Positions 36,694-45,999 of a stretch of 64,000 nt of DNA are shown here, one piece after another. A program made the translations under genes and the position numbers. Origin of the DNA: PGYT01 sp963675055 (lineage in GTDB: Bacteria; Bacteroidota; Ignavibacteria; Ignavibacteriales; Melioribacteraceae); the NCBI GenBank assembly GCA_963675055.2, contig CAXXJE010000001.1, positions 1 through 64,000 of the forward strand, read 5' to 3'. Positions within the stretch are counted from its first letter, which is position 1. Every line of letters begins with the position of its first letter. The notes beneath the pieces were generated by a model. That model was not told the origin of the DNA. It saw only the letters and a program-made list of their open reading frames with translations, and searched no databases.

Positions 36694-36963
36694 TTATTTT
36701 CTAAGATTCAACTCTTTGATTATGGAACGATATCTTTCGATATCCTTACCAGCAACATAATCTAGAAGTCTACGCCTTTTACCAACCATCTGCATCAAAC
36801 CTCGTCTTGAAGCGTGGTCTTTTTTATGTTCTGAAAAATGTGCAGTCAATTTGTTAATCCTCGCAGTCAATAACGCTATCTGCACCTCGGCTTTCCCGCT
36901 GTCTTTTTCGGTTGCACCGTGTTTGGAAATAATTTCCTGCTTTTCTTCTTTACTTAAGTTCAT
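36694..36963 (-). CDS. rpsO: 30S ribosomal protein S15
   Basis: An 89-residue protein that binds the central domain of 16S rRNA. 'GKAEVQIALLTARINKLTAH' and 'DHASRRGLMQMVGKRRRLLD' are invariant S15 features. A CAGGAGT ribosome site precedes the ATG. In E. coli S15 represses its own mRNA through a leader structure; the short leader here (about 22 bases from the proposed start) leaves little room for it. Confidence 0.98.
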   Translation of the reverse strand: MNLSKEEKQEIISKHGATEKDSGKAEVQIALLTARINKLTAHFSEHKKDHASRRGLMQMVGKRRRLLDYVAGKDIERYRSIIKELNLRK

Positions 36964-36990
36964 TTTTTTAACTCCTGTTATATAATGTAC

Positions 36991-37019
36991 AATATAATTC
37001 CAGCATTACCCGGAATCAA
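36991..37019 (-). promoter_or_regulatory. Sigma-70-type promoter for rpsO-pnp
   Basis: On the minus strand TTGATT (37014-37019, overlapping the ribF stop codon) and TATATT (36991-36996) are 17 bases apart. Transcription would start about 22 bases before the rpsO ATG. This would give rpsO-pnp its own start inside the larger operon, as in E. coli. Confidence 0.5.
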
Positions 37020-37954
37020 TTAATTAGTTTTCCTAAAATTTGTATTGCCTTTTTTTTATCTCTCTCTATTTGATAAACAAGTTCTTCTTTCGATTCGAAT
37101 TTTTTTTCATCCCGAAGCCTTTCTACCAGTCTGACCTCGAGACTTTTCCTGTAAACATCCTGTTCAAAATTAAACAGGTGAACCTCAATAACAAGATTGC
37201 CGTCATCTTCAAAAGTGGGACGTGTGCCGATATTCATAACGCCGAAAACTTTTTGGTCATCGAGCAGGCATTCAACCGCATAAACACCTTTTTTAGGGAT
37301 TAGCTTGGTTTTATCCCGGATCTCAATATTTGCAGTCGGAAATCCCAGAATTCGTCCTCTGGTAGCACCCGACACAATAAAACCTGTAAAAGAGTAAAAT
37401 CTGCCGAGTCCTTTATTAGCAAGCTCAAGATCACCATCGAGCAAAGCATTTCGGATCAATGTGCTGCTAATTGTATGCTCGTCCAGTTTAACCGGCGGAA
37501 CCGCAGTAACATCGAAATTAAATTGAGGTCCGAGATCTCGAAGCAATGATTCATCTCCGCCACGACCTTTCCCGAATTTATGATCATGTCCGATCACGAA
37601 TTCCGAAATACCTATTTTATTTACAAGGTATTCCTCAATAAACTTTTCTGATGAATTTTTGGCAAATTCCTTTGTAAACGGAATAACAACTAATCCGTCG
37701 ATATCAAAATTTGAAAGAACTTTAACTTTCTCTTCAAAAGTCGTAAGCAGCTTAATTTCAGAACCTTTGGAAACAACAGTTCTCGGATGCGGATCAAATG
37801 TAATTACCAAAGATCTCAATCCGGACTTGCCGGCTGCTTCTTTTATCTTATTAAAAATGTCCCTGTGTCCAATATGAACACCGTCGAACGTACCGACCGT
37901 AAGGACAGTATTATTATTTTTCGGAACTTCCGAAAATTGTCTGAATATTTGCAT
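37016..37954 (-). CDS. ribF: Bifunctional riboflavin kinase/FAD synthetase RibF
   Basis: A 312-residue enzyme that makes FMN and then FAD from riboflavin. The N-terminal adenylyltransferase domain has 'VLTVGTFDGVHIGHRDIFNK' and 'FVIGHDHKFGKGRGGDESLL'. The C-terminal kinase domain has 'RILGFPTANIEIRD', with the flavin-binding 'PTAN' motif, and 'GVMNIGTRPTF'. Both halves are complete. It sits in its usual place between truB and rpsO, with 41 bases to truB. Confidence 0.96.
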   Translation of the reverse strand: MQIFRQFSEVPKNNNTVLTVGTFDGVHIGHRDIFNKIKEAAGKSGLRSLVITFDPHPRTVVSKGSEIKLLTTFEEKVKVLSNFDIDGLVVIPFTKEFAKNSSEKFIEEYLVNKIGISEFVIGHDHKFGKGRGGDESLLRDLGPQFNFDVTAVPPVKLDEHTISSTLIRNALLDGDLELANKGLGRFYSFTGFIVSGATRGRILGFPTANIEIRDKTKLIPKKGVYAVECLLDDQKVFGVMNIGTRPTFEDDGNLVIEVHLFNFEQDVYRKSLEVRLVERLRDEKKFESKEELVYQIERDKKKAIQILGKLIN

Positions 37955-37995
37955 TCACATTCAAAACTTAAACAACAAATACGGAATTACTGCTC

Positions 37996-38694
37996 TCAAT
38001 CCTTTTTGTACAGACTTTCAAACTCATTAACGTTAAGCGCATCTTCAACAGAGTATTTTCCGATTTTCTCCCTGCGCAGAGCACTTAAAAAAGCTCCGCA
38101 GCCGAGTTCTTTTCCGAGATCATCGGCTATCACTCTAACATAAGTACCTTTGGAACAGGTAAGAACAAATTTAACATCCGGAAGATTGACCGATTTAATA
38201 GTGAAATTAAAAATTGTTACAGTTCTCGGTTTCCTCTCAACTTCAATGCCCTTCCTTGCGTACTTGTAAAGTGATTTTCCCTTATACTTCAAAGCAGAGT
38301 ACATCGGGGGTGTTTGCTCAATTTCCCCGAGAAATCCGGCAGCGGCTTTAACAACCATGTCATCAGTAACGTAATCAAAGTCCTTTTCCTCGATAACATC
38401 GGATTCAGGATCCATTGATTCCGTCCGTTTGCCGAGTGTGATTATTCCGGAGTAAGTCTTTTCGGCATCCTGGTACTTGTATATTTCTTTAGTCTTCTTC
38501 CCTGTGCAGAGAATCAGCAGACCTGTTGCATTGGGATCGAGAGTACCGGCATGCCCGACTTTCTTAACGCCCGTAATGCCTCTTACTTTCTTAACAATAT
38601 AGAAAGAACTGCTTCCCGAATCTTTATCAAAAAGTATAACCTCGCCTGCGCTGAAATCAGCGGTAGAAAGATTACTCGTTTTCCTCGTTATCAT
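37996..38694 (-). CDS. truB: tRNA pseudouridine(55) synthase TruB
   Basis: A 232-residue enzyme that makes pseudouridine 55 in the T-arm of tRNAs. The catalytic Asp is in 'GHAGTLDPNATGLLILCTGK', and 'YSGIITLGKRTESMDPESDV' and 'TCSKGTYVRVIADDLGKELG' complete the TruB set. It is shorter than the E. coli protein because it lacks the C-terminal PUA domain, as is common in this lineage. It starts 23 bases inside the end of rbfA. Confidence 0.96.
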   Translation of the reverse strand: MITRKTSNLSTADFSAGEVILFDKDSGSSSFYIVKKVRGITGVKKVGHAGTLDPNATGLLILCTGKKTKEIYKYQDAEKTYSGIITLGKRTESMDPESDVIEEKDFDYVTDDMVVKAAAGFLGEIEQTPPMYSALKYKGKSLYKYARKGIEVERKPRTVTIFNFTIKSVNLPDVKFVLTCSKGTYVRVIADDLGKELGCGAFLSALRREKIGKYSVEDALNVNEFESLYKKD

Positions 38695-39031
38695 TTTTAT
38701 GAATTTCTTTAAAAATGTTTTCGATTTTTTCTACATAATCAAGCGTATCATCAATATAAAAATTGAGTTCGGGAATACGCCTCATATTCTTTACTTTTTG
38801 AGCCAGCTGGGAACGGATAAGTCCCTTCGCCTCATTAATTTTATTCAATATATCTTCGCGCAATTCTCTATCGTAAATCGATATATAAACCTTTGCGATT
38901 TTCAAATCGGGTGAGACTTTCACGGATGTAATCGTGATCAACCCGAGTGAAGGATCCTGCAGTTTATGCAGGAAGATAAGGCTTAATTCTTCCTTAAGGA
39001 GCGCGTTTATTTTTTTCTGCCTAATCGACAT
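38672..39031 (-). CDS. rbfA: Ribosome-binding factor A
   Basis: A 119-residue KH-like protein needed for late maturation of the 30S subunit and for cold adaptation. 'KINALLKEELSLIFLHKLQD', 'LGLITITSVKVSPDLKIAKV' and 'RRIPELNFYIDDTLDYVEKI' are characteristic. Its ATG shares a base with the infB stop (TAATG), and its 3' end overlaps truB, so the three are translationally coupled. Confidence 0.95.
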   Translation of the reverse strand: MSIRQKKINALLKEELSLIFLHKLQDPSLGLITITSVKVSPDLKIAKVYISIYDRELREDILNKINEAKGLIRSQLAQKVKNMRRIPELNFYIDDTLDYVEKIENIFKEIHKNDNEENE

Positions 39032-41781
39032 TAGTCACTTAACTTTTTCTTTGTTTCTATAACTTTATACGATTCAATAACATCACCGATTTTGATATCA
39101 TTAAAGTTGGCAATATTAAGACCGCACTCATAACCTGCATCGACTTCCTTAACGTCATCTTTGAATCGTTTCAGTGATGCGAGGTTACCTTCGTAAATAA
39201 CAATGCCGTCGCGGAAGAGTCTGATCTTATCATTTCTATTGATTTTACCTTCCTGAACGTAACATCCGGCAACCGTACCAATTTTCGGTACTTTGAAGGT
39301 ATCTCTAATTTCAATGGCAGCAACCATTTCTTCAGAAAGAACCGGTGAAAGCATACCCTCGAGAGCAGATTTAACTTCATTAATCGCGTCGTAAATTACA
39401 TTGTAAAGTCTGATATCCACATGTTCGTTCTCTGCGAGTTTCCTTGCGTTAGTGTTCGGACGTACGTGGAAACCAACGATAATAGCTTTTGAAGCTGCTG
39501 CGAGAAGTACATCACTTTCAGAAATTGCACCCACGCTCTTATGAATTACCTTAATGGCTACTTCAGCATTGGATAGTTTCATAAGTGAATCCGCCAGCGC
39601 TTCCACACTACCATCCACATCACCTTTTACAATAAGCGGAAGTTCTTTGAATCCGCCCTGACTGATCTGCTGAGCAATCTGGTCCAGTGTAATCAGGCGA
39701 ACCTGTCTGTGATCCTGTTCCCTCTTGATCTGCTGACGTTTAAGTGAAATCTCCCGGGCTTCACGTTCGGAATCAACAACCACGAAACCATCACCAGCCT
39801 GCGGAGAACCTTCGAAACCGAGTACAAGCACAGGTGCTGCGGGACCGGCTTCATCCATTTTCTTATTTCTTTCGTCAAACATTGCTCTAACGCGACCCTG
39901 GAAATTACCGGCAACAAACGGATCGCCAACACGCAGAGTACCTTTTTCAACAAGGATAGTCGCAGTAATACCGCGTCCCTGCTCCATCATAGTCTCAATA
40001 ACTGCACCACGTGCAGTTCTTTCAGGATTCGCTTTCAGTTCAAGCAATTCAGCTTCAAGCAGAATTTTTTCAAGCAGAAGATCGACATTAGTTCCCGCCT
40101 TGGCAGAAACTTCTACAGCCTGATACTTACCGCCCCAATCCTCAACAAGAACATTCCTTTCAGCTAATTGCTGTTTAATCTTTTCAATATTCGAACCTGG
40201 TTTATCAATTTTATTTATAGCAACAATTATTGGAACACCGGCTGCCTGTGCGTGGTTAATCGCTTCAATAGTCTGAGGCATTACAGCGTCATCAGCAGCA
40301 ACAATAAGGACTACTATATCAGTAACCTTCGCACCACGGGCACGCATAGCTGTAAAAGCTTCGTGACCGGGAGTATCAAGGAAAGTAATATACTTGCCTT
40401 TTTCAACTTCAACCTGGTAAGCCCCTATATGCTGCGTAATACCACCGGATTCACCGGCAACAACATTCGTCCGGCGGATATAGTCAAGCAGTGAGGTTTT
40501 ACCGTGATCCACATGACCCATAATTGTAACAACCGGCGGACGCGACTGGAGATCTTCTTCTTCATCCTCAACATCCTGAAGTACATCAGCGGTGAATTCT
40601 TCCTCGAACTCAACTTCAAATCCGAACTCGTCGGCAACGAGCGTAATCGTTTCAACATCAAGTCGCTGGTTTATTGATACCATCAGACCAAGACCAATAC
40701 AATTTGATATAACTTCGGCCACGGGGACATTCATGAGGTTAGCGATTTCACTAACAGCCATATACTCCGTAACTACTATTTTGGTCTTTTCCTGTTCCTG
40801 CTCAAGAAGTTTCTGTTCCTCAATTTCCTGTTTTTCTTTTTTCTTCTTCTTCCTGTTCGCTGCTCTGTCCCCAACACTAGTATCATCCATCGCAATCATT
40901 GTTCTCTTAATAGCAGCTTCAACTTCCCGTTTATCGATTTCCTGTTTCTTAATCTTCTTAAATTTCTTAGCCTTAACCTGTTCTTCACCGGAATCAGGTT
41001 TCTTTCGTGTCTTTGCTTTTAAACGTTTCTTTTTACGTTTTTTGCTGGCTTCATCTTCCTCTTCAGTTGCTTTCTTACCGGCTTGACCTGCTGGTCCACC
41101 CGGTTTTGTTTTACTATCGGCAGCAGCCTTTTTGCCTGCGGCTCCGTCGGATTTTTTAGATTTTTTGGATTTATCCAAATCAATCTTTCCGACTACTGTC
41201 AATCCTTTTTTCTTACCTTCAAATTCGAGCTCGGATTTTGTTTTAAATGATGATTCAGGTTGAGCTTCATCCTCAGCCACTTCATCTACCGCTTCTTCCG
41301 TTTCAGCCGATTCTTCCTCGTCCTCATCAACAGGCTCATCACCGACTTCTTCCTCAGCTGAATCATCAACTTCGGAAACAACCTCTTCTGTAGCTTCTTC
41401 AGGCTGCTCCTCTTCAGTCTCATCCTTTTCAACGTCCTCTGTCCCAGCATCTTCTTCAACTTCGGTTTCAGCAGTTTCCTCAGGAATTTCTTCTTCCTTA
41501 GGCTGATCTACAACTTCAGTTTCTTCCGAAGCATCTTCTTCCGATTTCTCTGCACGTTTTTTCTGAAACTCGGAAATCTTGCGGTAGTGCATCTCCGCTT
41601 TCTCAATATCCTTTTTAAAATGTGCGCCGATATCCGCAAGCATCTCATCGGTAAGCACACTCATATGCGATTTAATAGTATGACCTTTTTGCTCAAGAAA
41701 TTCCATAATGGCATCAGTCGCCAGGTTATACTCTGAAGCAAATTTGTAAAGTCTCAGTTTTTTTGCTTTTTTTTCGGGCAT
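39031..41781 (-). CDS. infB: Translation initiation factor IF-2
   Basis: A 916-residue GTPase that brings initiator tRNA to the 30S subunit. A short IF2_N domain at the start ('LRLYKFASEYNLATDAIMEF') is followed by a very acidic low-complexity region (about 75-185) and then a Lys-rich region (about 195-320). A second IF2_N-like domain comes next. The G domain has 'VVTIMGHVDHGKTSLLDYIR' (G1), 'FLDTPGHEAFTAMRARGA' (G3) and 'IVAINKIDKPGSN' (G4). Domains II to IV follow, ending with 'YECGLNIANFNDIKIGDVIE'. The gene is complete. Confidence 0.97.
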   Translation of the reverse strand: MPEKKAKKLRLYKFASEYNLATDAIMEFLEQKGHTIKSHMSVLTDEMLADIGAHFKKDIEKAEMHYRKISEFQKKRAEKSEEDASEETEVVDQPKEEEIPEETAETEVEEDAGTEDVEKDETEEEQPEEATEEVVSEVDDSAEEEVGDEPVDEDEEESAETEEAVDEVAEDEAQPESSFKTKSELEFEGKKKGLTVVGKIDLDKSKKSKKSDGAAGKKAAADSKTKPGGPAGQAGKKATEEEDEASKKRKKKRLKAKTRKKPDSGEEQVKAKKFKKIKKQEIDKREVEAAIKRTMIAMDDTSVGDRAANRKKKKKEKQEIEEQKLLEQEQEKTKIVVTEYMAVSEIANLMNVPVAEVISNCIGLGLMVSINQRLDVETITLVADEFGFEVEFEEEFTADVLQDVEDEEEDLQSRPPVVTIMGHVDHGKTSLLDYIRRTNVVAGESGGITQHIGAYQVEVEKGKYITFLDTPGHEAFTAMRARGAKVTDIVVLIVAADDAVMPQTIEAINHAQAAGVPIIVAINKIDKPGSNIEKIKQQLAERNVLVEDWGGKYQAVEVSAKAGTNVDLLLEKILLEAELLELKANPERTARGAVIETMMEQGRGITATILVEKGTLRVGDPFVAGNFQGRVRAMFDERNKKMDEAGPAAPVLVLGFEGSPQAGDGFVVVDSEREAREISLKRQQIKREQDHRQVRLITLDQIAQQISQGGFKELPLIVKGDVDGSVEALADSLMKLSNAEVAIKVIHKSVGAISESDVLLAAASKAIIVGFHVRPNTNARKLAENEHVDIRLYNVIYDAINEVKSALEGMLSPVLSEEMVAAIEIRDTFKVPKIGTVAGCYVQEGKINRNDKIRLFRDGIVIYEGNLASLKRFKDDVKEVDAGYECGLNIANFNDIKIGDVIESYKVIETKKKLSD

Positions 41782-41806
41782 ATATATAGTACCTGATTTA
41801 TAAATT

Positions 41807-43057
41807 CTAGTCGTCGTCTTCTTCGAATTGATTTTTAATAATTTCTATAATCTCTTCGGCTCTTTCTTTATCCATTCCTTCAATCCCGGATAGTTCATCA
41901 ACGCCGGCGGTCAATACTTCAACGGCAGTATCATACCTGTTATTGATAAGGAATTCAACAGTCTCTGGCGTGAGTTCTTCCCGAAGATCAACAAGTTCTA
42001 TATCGTCCTCGTATTCCTCGAATGGTTTCTCCTCACGTATAACTTCAATCTCATATCCGGTAAGTCTTATTGCCAATCTAATATTAACGCCATTCCTGCC
42101 GACGATCAGCGAGACCTGGTCGCTATCGGCAACAACAGTACATTTACGCGCATCTTCATCAATATCAATTTGCTTCAGCTTAGCCGGAGCCAGTGCTCGC
42201 TGAATATAAACAACCGGGTCTTCCGAATAATTTATAACATCTATATTTTCATTATTCAGTTCGCGAACGATCGCATGTATCCTGACGCCTTTCATACCTA
42301 CACAGGCGCCTACAGCATCAATACGCTGATCCTGGCTTTCAACAGCTACTTTAGCTCTTTCGCCGGGTTCACGTGCGATACCTTTTATATCAATAACGCC
42401 GTCGTAAATTTCAGGAATCTCGATTTCAAACAATCTTCGGAGGAACAGGTTATCGCCACGCGAAGTTATTATGATCGGTCCGTTTGGAGTTTTACGAGCC
42501 TCTTTAACAACAGCTCTAACAGTATCACCTTTCCTGTATTTTTCACGCGGTATCTGTTCCGAACGAGGCAGAAGCAGTTCGTTCTTGTTATGGTTAATAA
42601 GAACATCGTTTCGTCTAACCTGGTAAATATCTCCAACGATTATCTCGCCGAGCATTTCGCTGTATTCGTTATATACTATTTCTTTTTCAATCTCACGAAT
42701 TCTTTGGTTCAGACTCTGGCGAGCGAGGTTAATAAGCCTCCTGCCGAAAGATGACAGTTCGAGAAGTTCAACATAATCATCCCCAACTTCAAGTTCTTCA
42801 TCGTTACCTTTCTCATTCACTTCATCTATGCTAACCTCAAGGTTCGGATCCTCTACTTCATCAACAATCGTTCTTTCAAGAAATATTTCTATATCGCCTT
42901 TATCCATGTTTGCAACGACATCGAAGTTGGCTTCCAGACCATATTTTTTCTTGACCATCAGTCCGAAAATCTCTTCAATTATACCGGCAAGAACATCTTT
43001 ATCCAGACTTTTTTCACGAACCATCTGGGAAAAAGATTCAACTATCTCGCTGTTCAT
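41807..43057 (-). CDS. nusA: Transcription termination/antitermination factor NusA
   Basis: A 416-residue RNA polymerase-binding factor. The N-terminal domain (1-125) is followed by an S1 domain (about 135-200, 'GEIIVGDIYQVRRNDVLINH') and two KH domains ('ACVGMKGVRIHAIVRELNNE', 'IVGRNGVNIRLAIRLTGYEI'). A single helix-hairpin-helix-like repeat near the end ('AGVDELSGIEGMDKERAEEI') replaces the two acidic repeats of E. coli NusA. It lies 16 bases downstream of rimP. It may regulate its own operon through the hairpin at 43537-43560 (inference). Confidence 0.96.
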   Translation of the reverse strand: MNSEIVESFSQMVREKSLDKDVLAGIIEEIFGLMVKKKYGLEANFDVVANMDKGDIEIFLERTIVDEVEDPNLEVSIDEVNEKGNDEELEVGDDYVELLELSSFGRRLINLARQSLNQRIREIEKEIVYNEYSEMLGEIIVGDIYQVRRNDVLINHNKNELLLPRSEQIPREKYRKGDTVRAVVKEARKTPNGPIIITSRGDNLFLRRLFEIEIPEIYDGVIDIKGIAREPGERAKVAVESQDQRIDAVGACVGMKGVRIHAIVRELNNENIDVINYSEDPVVYIQRALAPAKLKQIDIDEDARKCTVVADSDQVSLIVGRNGVNIRLAIRLTGYEIEVIREEKPFEEYEDDIELVDLREELTPETVEFLINNRYDTAVEVLTAGVDELSGIEGMDKERAEEIIEIIKNQFEEDDD

Positions 43058-43073
43058 TTAAATTCCTCCAAAA

Positions 43074-43529
43074 TCAAAAAGTAATTAAAACTTTTGCCTT
43101 TATTACATCTATTATATCGATAAGGTATTCTTCACCCTGGTCGGTCTTGAAATTCAGCCGGGACTCAGAAACACCTGTAAGTTCGGCTTTAATCTTTTTA
43201 ACATCTTCATTAATCCTGAACTTCACATCGAATTTCCTTCCGATGTTTTTCGGATATTGTTCGATGTACTTCAAAGGCCGGTCAGTTCCCGGAGACGAAA
43301 CATCCAGTCTATACTTTTTACTTACTGAATCTTCAGCATCTATGAGAGTCCCTATTTCGCGGCTTACTTTGGCGCAATCTTCAGTAGATACACTTTCAGC
43401 GCCATCGATATAGAACTCAAAAACCGGGTTATTCGGGTTACCCCGTTCAACAATTTCTATCAGAAGAAAGTTGTTTTTTGAAACAATTTCTTCGATTTCG
43501 TGAATGATATTTTTCGATATAAATTTCAT
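43074..43529 (-). CDS. rimP: Ribosome maturation factor RimP
   Basis: About 151 residues. RimP helps assemble the 30S subunit. 'GAESVSTEDCAKVSREIGTL' and 'YRLDVSSPGTDRPLKYIEQY' are the diagnostic blocks, followed by a small SH3-like C-terminal domain. The ATG at 43529 begins the conserved 'MKFISKNIIHEIEEI'; an earlier start at 43550 would lie inside a terminator-like hairpin. It is the first gene of the operon that continues through pnp. Confidence 0.93.
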   Translation of the reverse strand: MKFISKNIIHEIEEIVSKNNFLLIEIVERGNPNNPVFEFYIDGAESVSTEDCAKVSREIGTLIDAEDSVSKKYRLDVSSPGTDRPLKYIEQYPKNIGRKFDVKFRINEDVKKIKAELTGVSESRLNFKTDQGEEYLIDIIDVIKAKVLITF

Positions 43530-43536
43530 ACAAACA

Positions 43537-43561
43537 AAAATCGCCCACAACGGGGCGAAAT
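43537..43561 (-). promoter_or_regulatory. Terminator-like hairpin in the rimP leader (candidate attenuator)
   Basis: On the minus strand TCGCCC and GGGCGA form a G+C-rich stem with a six-base loop. A run of five T residues follows and then the rimP ATG within about 12 bases. The structure matches an intrinsic terminator, yet it lies upstream of the operon's first codon and would stop transcription of rimP-nusA-infB unless overcome. Confidence 0.5.
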
Positions 43562-43740
43562 AAGAATACCTAAGTTACAATTATTAATCTTAATTAGCAA
43601 GAAGTGTTACTGTCCGGCTGCGAGTTAAAAAAGTCAATTATCTCAATGAAACATTTAAAAATATTGTCCAAATTTATATAGCTGATTTCGATCACTTGAA
43701 CTTATTTACATTTACCAAGAAAATATAACAAGAGGCCGCT

Positions 43741-45654
43741 TTGAATCCTAAAACAATTCCCGGAATGTTTGAAGAAAGCGTAAAAAAATATCCTTCCAAT
43801 ATTTTGATATGGGAACACAATGGCGAGAGTTATGCCGGCACAACCTACGAAAAAATGAGAAAGCTTGTACATGAATTTGCAGCCGGACTTGCGAGTCTCG
43901 GCTTGGGGAAAGGCGACAGATCGGCCCTGATCTCGGAGGGAAGAAACGATTGGGTAATGTCCGAACTTGCCGTACTTTATGTCGGAGCAGTCAATGTACC
44001 GATCTCAGTAAAAATTGATGAGTTGAATGATCTGAAATTCCGGCTTTCGCATTCCGAGTGCAAAATGATTATTGTTTCGAAAAACCAAGTTGAGAAGATC
44101 AGGAAAATTAAGAACGATCTTCCGGATCTTGAAAAAATAATTATCCTGGATGAAATTGAACTGAAGGACGATGACGAGATTTCTCGGTCAACAGTATTCA
44201 GCAAGGGAGTTGAGTATCTTGCAGAATGCGAACCGGAATTTAATGAAGTTTGGCAGAGTCTTGAAGAGAAGGACTATGCTAACATCTGCTATACTTCCGG
44301 AACTACCGCCGATCCGAAGGGAATAATTCTGACGCACAGAAATTACACCGCCAATGTTGAACAGGCAACTGCGCTGCTACCGATTCCGGAATGGTATGTG
44401 TCTCTCCTTATTCTTCCCTGGGATCACTCGTTTGCACATACTGCCGGCATTTACACGCTGATGAAAAACGGCGCGAGTATGGCATCCATTCAGATTGGTT
44501 CCACACCGATGGAAACACTTAAAAACATTCCAAATAATATTAAAGAGATAAGACCTGTATTCCTACTCAGTGTTCCGGCGCTTGCTAAGAATTTCAGGAA
44601 GAACATTGAGTCCGGTATCCGGGCCAAAGGCGAAAAGATCGAGAAACTGTTCAATAAAGCTTTGCAGGCTGCAATAAAGTATAACCGCGAAGGTTTCAAC
44701 AAGGGCAAGGGCATTTCCAAGCTTTCCAAGCCTTTACTGATGCTTTACGATAAGATACTGTTCTCGAAAATACGCGAGAACTTCGGCGGTAGACTCGAGT
44801 TCTTCATTGGCGGCGGGGCATTACTTGATATCGATCTTCAGAGATTCTTCTACGCGATTGGAATACCGATGTACCAGGGATACGGCTTGTCTGAAGCCGC
44901 GCCGATAATTTCCGCGAACGTTCCGGCTATTCATAAGCTCGGTTCATCCGGCAAACCTGTTACGAATATGGAAATAAAAATATTAAACGAGGACGGACTT
45001 GAAGTTCCTGTGGGAGAAAAGGGTGAGATAGTTGTAAAGGGTGAAAACGTGATGGCAGGCTACTGGAAAAACGAGTCGGCGACGAAAGAGACTATCAAGG
45101 AGGGCTGGCTTTATACCGGAGATATGGGCTACCTGGATAAAGACGGATTCCTTTATGTGCTGGGAAGGTTCAAGAGTCTGCTAATAGCAAGTGACGGCGA
45201 GAAATACAGCCCGGAAGCTATTGAAGAAGCATTGACACAGCAATCACCGTTTATTCACCAGGTGATGTTGTATAATAATCAATCACCTTACACTGTTGCT
45301 CTTATTGTACCGAATGTTCAGGCAATTTTAAATCACCTGGTCTCGAAGAAGTTAACTGGAAAAACGGATGAAGGGCAGGCAGAAGCGCTTCGGGTATTTC
45401 AGGCTGAGATAGACAAGTACTGCAGCAGTGGAGAGTTCGCTGGAATGTTCCCCGAACGATGGCTCCCTTCGGCTGTTGCAATTCTCGGAGAGGGATTTAC
45501 CGAGGAAAATAAATTCATGAACAGTACTTTAAAAATAGTCCGCGGAAAGATTACAGAATTCTATAAGAGCAGAATAGACTATATGTTTACACCGGAAGGC
45601 AAAGAAATACAGAATCATCAGAATAAAAAGATTATATCGAGGTTGAAGGATTGA
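43741..45654 (+). CDS. Long-chain acyl-CoA synthetase (AMP-dependent)
   Basis: A 637-residue member of the adenylate-forming family that activates fatty acids to acyl-CoA through an acyl-AMP. Motifs: the phosphate loop 'CYTSGTTADPKGIILTHRNY', 'YQGYGLSEAAPIISANVPAI', 'YTGDMGYLDKDGFLYVLGR' and the hinge/catalytic lysine region toward 'KSLLIASDGEKYSPEAIEEA'. The start is TTG at 43741 behind an AGAGG site. It is transcribed divergently from rimP and is the first plus-strand gene in the window. Chain-length preference is not known. Confidence 0.93.
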   Translation: MNPKTIPGMFEESVKKYPSNILIWEHNGESYAGTTYEKMRKLVHEFAAGLASLGLGKGDRSALISEGRNDWVMSELAVLYVGAVNVPISVKIDELNDLKFRLSHSECKMIIVSKNQVEKIRKIKNDLPDLEKIIILDEIELKDDDEISRSTVFSKGVEYLAECEPEFNEVWQSLEEKDYANICYTSGTTADPKGIILTHRNYTANVEQATALLPIPEWYVSLLILPWDHSFAHTAGIYTLMKNGASMASIQIGSTPMETLKNIPNNIKEIRPVFLLSVPALAKNFRKNIESGIRAKGEKIEKLFNKALQAAIKYNREGFNKGKGISKLSKPLLMLYDKILFSKIRENFGGRLEFFIGGGALLDIDLQRFFYAIGIPMYQGYGLSEAAPIISANVPAIHKLGSSGKPVTNMEIKILNEDGLEVPVGEKGEIVVKGENVMAGYWKNESATKETIKEGWLYTGDMGYLDKDGFLYVLGRFKSLLIASDGEKYSPEAIEEALTQQSPFIHQVMLYNNQSPYTVALIVPNVQAILNHLVSKKLTGKTDEGQAEALRVFQAEIDKYCSSGEFAGMFPERWLPSAVAILGEGFTEENKFMNSTLKIVRGKITEFYKSRIDYMFTPEGKEIQNHQNKKIISRLKD

Positions 45655-45693
45655 CAAGATCAAGACAGACAGTGATGATTATGCTACAGGCAA

Positions 45694-45713
45694 AGGACGC
45701 AAAATTTGCGTCC
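45694..45713. repeat. Perfect palindrome downstream of the acyl-CoA synthetase
   Basis: An inverted repeat of about 20 bases built from AGGACGCAAA and its complement, with flanks that partly continue the symmetry. No T run follows, so it is not a normal terminator. It looks like a copy of a small interspersed palindrome. Confidence 0.5.
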
Positions 45714-45733
45714 TCTACATAGAAATGATATTG

Positions 45734-45999
45734 CATTGATAATCCCGGTTAAGGACATGGGGACTAAAAAAGAAATAACCTAACAGTTATTTCTTTAATG
45801 AGTGCTGTCCCAAAAGTCCTTAAACTGTCATTCTGAGGAGTCAGGCTCCGTCAATCGACGAATGCCTGACGACGTGTGAATCTTTTGATTTTTTTAACAA
45901 AACCAAGATTTCTCACTTCGTTCGAAATGACAATGATTACTTTTGAGCCAGCCCCCACTGATGAGATGCCAAACCTGTCATTTCATCAGTAACATTTTT
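45734..45999. repeat. 266-bp direct repeat, copy A
   Basis: Nearly identical to 49655-49919 and in the same orientation. It contains a REP-like core (45826-45932) with terminal inverted repeats of the type TGTCATT and AATGACA and an inner stem GTCAGGC/GCCTGAC. It runs on into the last codons (MLLMK and stop) of the secreted protein gene on the minus strand. The 323 bases between the acyl-CoA synthetase and that gene hold only this repeat, the palindrome and a hairpin. Confidence 0.9.
45765..45796 (-). terminator. Candidate terminator for the secreted protein gene at 45978
   Basis: An 11-bp A/T-rich stem (AAAGAAATAAC with GTTATTTCTTT, six-base loop) is followed on the minus strand by more T residues. 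It lies about 180 bases beyond the stop and inside repeat copy A. Copy B does not keep this stem. Confidence 0.4.

Noticed and set aside
45694..45713. Palindrome as terminator of the acyl-CoA synthetase
   Set aside because: No T run follows on the plus strand, so it is better recorded as a repeat.
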